A stretch of 37,803 nt of DNA from the NCBI GenBank assembly GCA_963575745.1, contig CAUYUJ010015288.1, positions 197,425-235,227 of the forward strand, read 5' to 3'. Position numbers and translations under genes: made by a program. The notes under the pieces were generated by a model, which did not search any database, was not told where the DNA came from, and saw nothing but the letters and a program-made list of their open reading frames with translations. Shown here in pieces: positions 12,025 through 20,208 of this stretch. The DNA is from Prorocentrum cordatum (taxonomy: Eukaryota; Sar; Dinophyceae; Prorocentrales; Prorocentraceae). Position 1 is the first letter of the stretch. Each line of letters opens with the position of its first letter.

Positions 12025-12455
12025 CCGGAAGTCAAGCAATGGCGAGGCGTTTGGCGTCTTTCGACTACACGTAAGAGTGACTTTTCGCCGGAGTGACCTT
12101 TGGTGCGGGCTCATCGGGCTCCCCCCGATCGCCGAGCGCGATGCGATATCAGCGGCCCGCGCCCTTGCGTTTGGCTCCCTCGCGCCCCAAAAAGCTGCGC
12201 ACCAAAGGTCACTCTTACCCAGGGTCACTCTTACGCCTAGCCGAGTCTTGGCTTGCCCATGGGCCCGCCGTAGAATGCTCAAAGAGCCTCTTGTGGTTTG
12301 CGCGGGATGTTCTCTGAATCTTTCTGGCCGAGACCATCTTGTTGTCATACCTCGGCCTTCTGTTCTGAGAGCACTGTTTCGGTTCTTCGAACATGTCGTG
12401 ATAGGCCTACAGGAGCCGGGACGGTCGGTCCCCGCTCAAGGAAGACGTCGGCCTA
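12025..12455. mobile_element. Foldback family S, copy 1, split by element I
   Basis: The outer parts align by eye with 30550-30800: AAGCAATGGCGAGG versus AAGCAGTGGCGAGG at the left, TAGAATG...GAGAG/AGAG and GATGTTCTCTGAA in the middle, and CTCAAGGAA at the right. The downstream half has GTTCT...AGAAC-type inverted motifs. The 30.6-kb copy lacks the internal element at 12070-12235. Confidence 0.7.
12070..12235. mobile_element. MITE family I nested in family S
   Basis: TIRs of about 39 bp: left CGTAAGAGTGAC, spacer, GAGTGACCTTTGGTGCG; right is CGCACCAAAGGTCACTC, spacer, GTCACTCTTACG. The first 12 and last 17 bases of the arm match perfectly and the middle differs. It lies where the paralogous S copy has only a short sequence. 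No clear TSD. Confidence 0.8.
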
Positions 12456-12830
12456 AGGTCAGCGAAAGCTGGCGGAGGCGATCTCGTCCTCTCTTTTGAG
12501 AAACGCCACCGTTTGGGTTTTTAGGGTTCCTGCAGCGGGCCAGATGCCTCGGTGACTTCGAAATCCCGAGGATCTCACCGGACGGCCTGTCGCCGGACGG
12601 CTTCGGGGCCGTGGATGTCCCCGGCGCGCTCGAGACATTCTCGGAGAGCGACCTGCGTCCCAACACGGTCCGCTCACCCCGAAACACACATTCGACTCGC
12701 AGAACGGCATGGTCGCCAGGCCGTTTGGGAACCCAAGGCTGCGGAGAGCAGCTCCTTCCGACCTCCCTGTCGCACCCTCCGGCCGTGAAGGGTCATCCCT
12801 GGCGCTCGGCCCGGGCGGACATCTGCTGTT
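12456..12830. other. Unique sequence, nothing recognised
   Basis: Mixed-composition DNA with short open frames on both strands, none with a motif I recognise. Confidence 0.4.
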
Positions 12831-13024
12831 CAGAAGGGAAAAAGCACACAGACACAATTAGTCTTTGATTTTTCCCAGAAAATATGGAAAATTATCCCAG
12901 TGCGACCCTACCTAGGAGTTGGAGCATCTAGGAAAGCAACATCTACATCTACACCGACAGCTACATTATCACCTACACCTGCATCTAAATCTACATCTAC
13001 ATTAACATCAACAGCGTGCTTGCA

Positions 13025-13350
13025 TACCCTAGCATAGCATATGCATGCTATGCTGCGCTATGCTATGCTATGCCATGCTAAGCTATGCTATGCTATGCTA
13101 TACTATGCTATGCTATGCTGCGTTATGCTATGCTATGCTATGCTATGCTATGCTATGCTATGCTATGCTATGCTGCGCTATGCTATGCTATGCTATGCTA
13201 TGCTATGCTATGCTATGCTGCGCTCTGCTATGCTATTCTGCGCTATGCTATGCTATGCTATGCTATGCTGCGCTGTGCTATGCTAAGCTAAGCTATGACA
13301 TGCTATGCTATGCTATGCTATGCTATGCTATAGTATGCTATGCTATGCTA
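13025..13350. repeat. AGCAT / ATGCT pentanucleotide satellite
   Basis: More than 60 tandem TATGC-type pentamers with scattered GCGC variants. This is the internal block of composite unit F. Confidence 0.9.
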
Positions 13351-13550
13351 AGGCTAATGCTAATGCTGCGCTGCGCTAAGCTAAGCTAAGCTGAGCTAAG
13401 CTAAGCTGAGCTAAGCTAAGCTAAGCTAAGCAAGGCTAGGCTAAGCTAAGCTAAGCTAGGCTAAGCTAAGCTAAGCTAGGCTAAGCTAAGCTAAGCTAAG
13501 CTAAGTTAAGCTAGGCTAAGCTAAGATGAGATAAACAACGCTAAGCTAAG
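13351..13550. repeat. GCTAA pentanucleotide satellite
   Basis: Tandem AAGCT units with AGGCT and GAGCT variants, directly after the TATGC block inside composite unit F. Confidence 0.9.
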
Positions 13551-13762
13551 GGGACGTAACTGGGGGAACCGTGGGGCGGATGCCGGGGGAAACGCCCGGG
13601 GCGGGTTCCACTGCCCGGCCCCTTTAAGCCCAGAGAGTAAGAACCTTTCTAGGCAGAGCCTAGGTAGGGAAATGTGTGAAGTGGGGGAGGGCAAAAACCC
13701 AGAAGATATGGGACAATGTGGGGAATCCTGTTATCTGTGTGTATTTATTAGTGTGTCCCAGG

Positions 13763-14184
13763 GACCCTTTCACGACGTGCGGTGTGCGGTCAGGATTTTT
13801 GGCTCAGCGTGCCGCTCCGTCGGCTCTGGCCACCGCGCTTCGGTGCGACGCGCCATCCACTGTCTGGCCCCCGGCGTGACCATCCATAGGCTTTCCCAGC
13901 CTCCCGCCCCGCGGAGCGGGAGCGAGACGCCATCAGTTTGCAAGGTATAGCGTGTCGCTGGGGCCGCCGCCGCACCGCGCTATGCAAAAGTTCCCGACCG
14001 CAGAATCGTTCCTGGCGCTCGGCCCAGTTGGATTAACCATGAGTGGATGCGGCGTCGGAGGACTGCGAGAGGGATTGGGCATGAGCAGTTTGAAGAGGTT
14101 TGGCCGACATCAAGCTGCCTGCGGCATGTCCCGCCACCGTGCCAGCCCAGCATTCTCGTTTGCGACTTCTCGAGAATGTGAGAG
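13763..14184. other. Unique sequence, nothing recognised
   Basis: GC-moderate sequence between the split MITE C and the second GAT array. TTTTTGGCTCAG near 13796 resembles part of the dinoflagellate spliced leader but is too short and diverged to call. Confidence 0.4.
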
Positions 14185-16889
14185 CCATGATGAGGATGAG
14201 GATGAGGATGGAGATTAAGACGTCGACGACGACGACCACGACCACGACGATGATGTGGATGATGATGACGATGACGATGATTCTGATGATGCTGATGATG
14301 ATGTTGATGATGATGATCATGCTGATGATGCTGCTGCTGATGATGATGACGATGCTGATAACGATTATGATGAAAATGACGATGCTGCTGAAAGTGATGA
14401 TGGCGATGGCGATGTCGATGATGATGCGGAGGATGAGGATGATTATGCTGCTGATGATAAAGCTGATGCTGATGATGTTATCGTGGATGATGATGATTAC
14501 GATGACGACGATGATGCTGATGGTGATGATGATGTCGCTGTCGTCAATGATGATGGGGACGATGCTGCTGATGATGATGATGACCATGATGGTCAGGATG
14601 AAGACGACGATGATGATGCCGATAGTGATGATGATACTGATGCTGATGATGATGATTGCGATTACGATGGCGATGGTGCTGAAACTGATACTGATGATGA
14701 CCCTGACGATGCTGTTGATGATGTTGTGATCATGACGATGATACTCACGACGATTCTGATGAGGATGACGACGGTGACGAGGGCGTTGCTGAACAATGAT
14801 TTTGACGGTGATGATAACAAGAATGATGATTATGAGATATTACGATGGTGCTAATACCGATGATGATACTAACGATCGCGATTAATTAATCATTACAGCG
14901 ATGATAAGAACGATGAATGATGATACTGATGACGCTCGAGAAGATGGTGATGAACGGAGGAGGATGATGATAGCAACGATGTCGTTACTGATGGCGATGA
15001 TGAAGGTGGTGACGATGATCATGCATAGTCATGATGATGATGATGACGATGATGATGATGATGATGATGATGATGAAGATGGTGATGATTATGATGACGG
15101 GTCTGATGATGACGAACATGAGGTGGAGGTTGAGGATGCTGATGATGATGACTAATCTGATGAGGATGATGTCGCCGATGCTGATGATGATGAGGAGTAT
15201 GGTGGTGATGATGTTGAAACTTACGATGTCGTGGATGGTGATGATGTTGATGGCGATGGCGATGATGACGACTCACATGATAAGGATGAAGACGATGACG
15301 ATGTTATTGATGCGGATGATCATACTAATGATGCTGATGACGAATGGTGAAGGTTATTCTGGCGATGCTGATGACGGCGTTGATGACGGTTCTGGTCAGG
15401 ATGATGATGAGGATGATGATGATTATGAGCATGATGATGTTGATGATATTTCTGATGATGATGTTGATATTGTTGCTGGTGGTAACGATGTTGATGATGA
15501 GGATCTTAGTGATTGTGATGAGTATCATGATGATGCACACGACGCTGATGATGATGCTGTTGCTGCCTTTGCTAATGCTGATGATCATGGCGATTCTGAT
15601 GAGGGTGAAGGCGACGATGATGATGCTGCTGCTGACGATGCTGGAATAATGCTGATACTCATGATGATGCTGATGCTGCTGTTCTTGTTGGTGGTGATGA
15701 TGATGACGATGATGCTGATGCTGATTCTAATTATGTTGACGATTCTGGTGATGATGATGAAGAAGACGACGATGTTGACGGCGACGATTATGATGATGAT
15801 TGTAAATCTGATGATGCTGATAATGATACTGAGGGTGATGTTGTTCACAGTGATGGCGATGACGATGATGATGATGATGATGCTGATGATTGTGATGCTG
15901 CTGATGATTCCAAATATGGTGATGTTGTTGTTGATGGTGGTGACGATGGACGATGATGATTCTGCTGCTGATGCTGACGATTCTGATTATGCCCATGGTG
16001 ATATTGATGCAGACGACGATGATTCTGATGATGAGGATCATGCGGATGATGATGACGCTGATGATTATGATGAGGACGACGACGGCGACGACGACGATGA
16101 CGATACTGATGATGGTGATACGGATGCCGCTGTTTTGTTGATGATGGTAGTGGCGACGATGATGCTGCTGACGATTATGATGAGGATGGGGACGATTATG
16201 ATGACGATGTAGACGACGACGATGACAGTACCGATGATGCTGATGATGATGCTGATGATGACGATGCTGATTATGATTCTGATTCTGATGATAGCGATGA
16301 TGGTGTTGATGGTGATGATGATGATGATGGTGATGACGACGATGATGATGATGATGGCGATATGAAGATGGGGAGGATGATTGCGATGACAAGGACGACG
16401 AAGATAATGATAATGATTCTGATGATGCTGTTGCTGATGATGATGATGATTTTGATGATGATGACGACGACGATGATGGCCATGATGATGATGAGGATGA
16501 TGATGATGATGATGATGCTGACGATGCTGATCCTGATGCTGATGCTGCTGCTGATGCTGATGCAGATGATGCTGATTGTGATGATGCTGCTGCTGATGAT
16601 GATGATGATGATGATGATGCTGGTGATGACGACGACGATGATGGCCTTGATGATGATAATGAGGATGATGATGATGATGATGCTGACGATGCTGATGCTG
16701 TTGCTGATGCTGATGCTGCTGCTGGTGCTGCTGTTGCATGTGATACTGACGCTGCTGCTGATGCTGATGCTGATGTCGATGATGATGCTGATGCTGGTGC
16801 TGCTGATGATGAAGATTCTGATGATGATGATGCTGATGATGATGACTATTGTTGATTATGATGGTGAAGCTGATGACGACGACGATGAC

Positions 16890-16927
<38 letters not shown>

Positions 16928-17334
16928 CGACGACGACGACGATGCTGATGCTGATGCTGATGCTGATGCTGATGCTGATGCTGCTGATGATGAGGATGAT
17001 GATGATGATGTTGACGATGCTGATGATGATACTGGTTATGATGATGATGACGATGCTGACGATGATGATGGTGATGATGATGCTGATGATGATGACGATG
17101 ATGATTGCTGATGATGATGGTGATGATGACGATGCCGATGACGATGCTGATGCTCATGATGATGACGATGACGATGCTGATGCTGATGCTGATGCGGGTG
17201 CTGCTGATGATCATGATGATGATGCTGCCGATAGATGATGATTATCATGCTGCTGATGATGATGCTGATGCTGATTGTTATAGTGCCGCTGGTGGTGATG
17301 ATTATGCTGCTGCTGATGGTGATGATGCTGCTGC

Positions 17335-17392
<58 letters not shown>

Positions 17393-17451
17393 AATGATGA
17401 TGATGATGATGATGATGATGATGCTGATGATGATGATGATGATGATGATGA

Positions 17452-17531
<80 letters not shown>

Positions 17532-17533
17532 TG
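14185..17533 (+). repeat. Second GAT/GCT/GAC triplet array
   Basis: About 3.35 kb of GAT-dominated triplets, more diverged in the first 2.2 kb (GAC, GTT, TCT, GGC units, occasional frame breaks) and purer after about 16400. Runs of nearly pure (GAT)n lie near 16890-16925, 17335-17440 and 17475-17530. Same strand and unit as the array at 1.85-5.28 kb. Asp/Ala, Met/Leu and His/Gln frames are repeat artefacts. Confidence 0.95.
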
Positions 17534-17726
17534 TCGCTGGCCCGAATCCGACATGCCTGTCTTGCGGATCCTACGCGCGTCTCCCAGAATTCATGCCTCT
17601 CGGCAGGCGCACCGCCCGCTGCGTCCTCGGCCGCTGCTGGCGGTGCTAGTTGCAGGACCCGCCTGCCGCGCCAAAAGTTCTCCGCGTCTCGTGCTTGCGC
17701 GCGTGCACACGTGCGCAGTTGGGGGC
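17534..17726. other. Short unique GC-rich stretch
   Basis: Separates the GAT array from MITE F copy 2. No feature recognised. Confidence 0.4.
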
Positions 17727-17890
17727 CACGCGCAGAGGGGTAATTGGGTGGAGGGGGAAAGGCTTCTGAGAAACATCCCCCTGCTTCTCAGAAGGCGCGG
17801 GCCTTGCCTGTAGACGTAGGGCCAGCGCCTCTAAGGAAACGGCACTCCTTCCAAAAAGCTTTCCCCCCTCTCCCTACCCCTTCGTGCGCC
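17727..17890. mobile_element. MITE family F, copy 2
   Basis: The left end reads ACGCGCAGAGGGGTAATT and then GGAGGGGGAAAGGCTTC. The right end reverse-complements to GGCGCACGAAGGGGTAGGG and then GGGGGGAAAGCTT. The core has one CCTGCTTCTCAGAAGG hairpin and a GCGGGCCTT motif shared with copy 1 (9635-9892). Confidence 0.8.
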
Positions 17891-18340
17891 GTCAGCAGGC
17901 GGGGGGCCACCACTCGGGCATCGAGCGTGGCACGGGTCACAGCGGGGCACCATGTTGTTCACGGGCAGGTGTGACGAGGGGGGCGGTGCTGCTGCTGGCC
18001 GCACTCGCAGGCGACGCAAGGAAGCGAGTTCCCCCCCCCCTCCCCCCGCTGCCCAGCGCTAGCCGTCGGCCCTCGTGACGGCTGGGTCGCTTCCGCCCGC
18101 TCTCCTGCCAGTGGCCTCCTCTCGCGCTGGGACCTCACCCCCTGGTCGCGAAACATCGCTGGCTGGCGCCGCTTGAGCAAGGAAACAGAGTGAGTCTTGC
18201 GCGGAGATGACGTTAGCGAACCTAAGCTCGGTGGCTGCGCGGCCGCCAGGCGGCAACGCCACACTCGAAACGAAGGCGCTTACGCGCGATCTTAGGCGGC
18301 AGCTCACGCGATAATGTCCGTTCGTGAGGGCGAGGGGGGC
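17891..18340. other. GC-rich unique sequence, nothing recognised
   Basis: No motif-bearing frame, repeat or foldback recognised. Confidence 0.4.
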
Positions 18341-18570
18341 GATGGCGCTGAAGGGGGGAGGAGCCGAGGAGGAGGAGGAGGCGGAGGAGGAGAGGAGGAG
18401 GGAGGAGGAGGACAGGAGGAGGAGGAGTGGAGGGGAGGAGGAGGAGGGGAGGAGGAGGAGGTGGAGGTGGAGGTGGAGGTGGAGGTGGAGGTGGAGGTGG
18501 AGGGAGGGAGGAGGAGGAGCAGTAGGAGGAGGAGGAGGAGGAGGAGGAGGGAGGGAGGGAGGGAGGGCGA
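18341..18570 (+). repeat. GGA/GGT-rich microsatellite
   Basis: GGA array with an inner (GGTGGA)n block near 18461-18502 and a GGGA run near 18546-18570. Confidence 0.9.
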
Positions 18571-18717
18571 TGCCCGGTCGGCCGCTTGCGGGTGGCACGG
18601 GCGCGGCTCGCCGGCATCTCGCCCGTGGCCTTGCGCTGCACCATGTGCTGGTCGAGGAGATGCCTCTCGGGTGGGGTTTACCAAGTTCTGGGCCTCCAAG
18701 ATGGGGTCCCAGTAGGT

Positions 18718-18905
18718 TGACGAACGAACAACACACCCATACCCATAAGGGCGGTCGTTGGGAGGAGGACTCGCTATGGGTATGGGTGCGGGTTGTCGGA
18801 CCCTGGGGAACGCTCCCGTTCGAGCTGGGACCCCCATCCGACAACACGTACCCATAGCCCTCTCCGACCCCTCTATGGGTATGGGTGTGTGTTGTTGGTT
18901 CGTCA
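18718..18905. mobile_element. Foldback MITE J with 6-bp target duplication
   Basis: Left end TGACGAACGAACAACACACC, right end reverse-complements to TGACGAACCAACAACACACA; both continue with CCATACCCATA. GTAGGT is present immediately outside both ends (18712-18717 and 18906-18911), a perfect 6-bp TSD. The interior repeats CTATGGGTATGGGTG and GGTTGTCGGA in inverted form, so the element is a double hairpin. It is 188 bp with no coding capacity. Confidence 0.9.
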
Positions 18906-18911
18906 GTAGGT

Positions 18912-19073
18912 GGGGTCGGAGGGTCGCGCCGCATTGCCGATGAATCGGCGATGCGGCTCGATGCGGAGCCGGATTTCCTCCACGCCGACGTCGCCGATGC
19001 ATCGCCGACGTCGGCGGTGCATCGCCAATGCATCGGCAATGCATCGCCGATACGGCGCGATCCTCCGACCCCA
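18912..19073. mobile_element. Foldback element K, with GCGATGCATCGG repeats
   Basis: TIRs of about 20 bp: TGGGGTCGGAGGGTCGCGCC at left and, inverted, TGGGGTCGGAGGATCGCGCC at right. The interior is an array of GCCGATGCATCG-like palindromes. It starts directly after the TSD of element J. Confidence 0.8.
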
Positions 19074-19128
19074 TCTTCTCGGACGCCATCTAGGAGGCCT
19101 TTGGGAGTGGAGTTCGCCTCACGATCGA

Positions 19129-19302
19129 CGAACATATCCGGATCCGCGCCCTCGCGGGCTGGATTCCGGGGCGCGATCCCGCGGGTACGCACTCGCACGG
19201 ATACGGTCTGCGCGGGGCATCCGAGGCAAAATGCCTTTTTATCCGCGGGGTCGCGGTCAGGAGGCTTGCCCCGCGAGGCTGCGGATACGGATATGCTGTT
19301 CG
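19129..19302. mobile_element. Foldback element L
   Basis: Left end CGAACATATCCGGATCCGC, right end reverse-complements to CGAACAGCATATCCGTATCC, both followed by a CCTCGCGGG motif. Single copy in the window, with no coding capacity. Confidence 0.75.
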
Positions 19303-19330
19303 CTCACGGTCACCGTAAGGCGTTTGGATT

Positions 19331-19464
19331 GGGACACAAAGAATATACACCACCACCACCACGTCGATTCCTCCTCTCTCCTCTACCCTCCTCTTCCTTT
19401 CCTCTTTCCTGGGAGAGGGAGGGGGTGAGGGAGGTTGTGGTGGTGGTGCATATTTTTTGGCCCC
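19331..19464. mobile_element. Foldback element M
   Basis: Left end GGGACACAAAGAATATACAC followed by (CAC)n; right end (GTG)n followed by CATATTTTTTGGCCCC, its approximate inverse. The core is pyrimidine-rich, then purine-rich (CCTCTC / GGGAGAGGG). The fourth foldback in a row. Confidence 0.65.
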
Positions 19465-19845
19465 TCATTTGGAGAATACGGATGCGGATGCTCGGAGGGT
19501 TATCGTGGGGTCCAGGAGGAGTGAGCTCCGCGATCGCAGCGGAGCGGACGAGAGCCAGAGGGGCTCGTCGGGCTCGGTCGGCAGCCAGAGACTCCCTCCT
19601 GTGCCTCTCGGTGGCCAGGGGCCGCAGTTGCGAGGATCGGATGCTGCGAGGGACGGCTTCGTGGATGGGCCAGCGCAATTAATCGCCTCTCCCTCCCTCT
19701 CGCCCCCTGTCGTTTACTGCCCCCTCTCCGCGTTTCTCTTCTCTCATCTCTGCTGCAGGGCCCTTCGTTGGCTCATCCGCCGCTCTCCTCACTTGGCTCG
19801 CAGTGACACTCCTCAGGAGCCCACCCACGATTCGCTGTCTTTCCC
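19465..19845. other. Upstream region of the transporter gene
   Basis: Unique sequence. It includes a pyrimidine-rich tract at about 19686-19756 that ends in CAG at 19756-19758. No foldback recognised. Confidence 0.4.
19686..19758 (+). promoter_or_regulatory. Possible splice acceptor (cis or SL trans-splicing)
   Basis: A long run rich in C and T (CCTCTCCCTCCCTCTCG..., later TTTCTCTTCTCTCATCTCTG) is followed by CAG at 19756-19758. This matches a polypyrimidine tract plus AG acceptor. An ATG (19846) lies 88 bp downstream. In dinoflagellates mRNAs receive a spliced leader at such sites. The assignment is inference. Confidence 0.35.
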
Positions 19846-20208
19846 ATGGCGTCTCTGCCGGGCTCCAAGGCCAGAGCGCCAGGCGCGCTTCGAAGGCAGC
19901 TCACCGCGCTGCGCTGTGCCCCGAGGCTCGAGAGGCAAAGGCCGCCTCGGCCAGGGGCCGCCGCTGGCCATGGGGCGGGCGCCGCGTGCACTGGAGCGCG
20001 GCGCGGCGCGGCGCGGCGCGGCGCCCGCCTGCCGGAGCGCCGGCCCGGGGTGCTCGCGCCTGCCCGCTCGGCGATGGCAGGCCGGGGCTGGCCTGGTGCC
20101 CGCCGGCCGGCCCCCGCCCCGGCCGCGCAGCGCGCCCGCGCGAACCGCCTCGGGCGCGGCCCGCGGTGGTGCGGGCCGCGGCGCGCGCGCCCGCGGGTCG
20201 GCCCCTGA

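Larger units (their letters stand above)
12906..13669 (-). mobile_element. Composite ordered-microsatellite element, unit F
   Basis: Bounded by CCCTACCTAGG (12906-12916) and its exact inverse CCTAGGTAGGG (13659-13669), 764 bp. Read on the minus strand it has a conserved GC-rich head of about 120 bp (two GGTTCCCCCAGT-like motifs), then (TTAGC)n, (ATAGC)n and (GTAGAT)n, then a short tail ending CTCCAACTCC. The same order of parts occurs in three copies at 30966-33714 in the opposite orientation. The (TAC)n block of two of those copies is nearly absent here. No coding capacity. Confidence 0.8.
12831..13762. mobile_element. MITE family C, copy 1, split by a composite element
   Basis: The left part (CACACAGACACAATTAGTC, then CCCAGAAAATATGG) and right part (AAGTGGGGGAGGGCAAAAAC, then TTATTAGTGTGTCCC) together match the uninterrupted copies at 26946-27084 and 33766-33919. 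The composite microsatellite element occupies the middle, at a point corresponding to the ATATGGGAA segment of the intact copies. Confidence 0.8.

Noticed and set aside
13796-13808. Relic of the dinoflagellate spliced leader (TTTTTGGCTCAG)
   Set aside because: Only about a dozen matching bases without the 5' part of the leader; likely chance.
14033-17554. Long acidic, Met-rich or His-rich frames in the second triplet array
   Set aside because: Same artefact of the GAT/GCT repeat.
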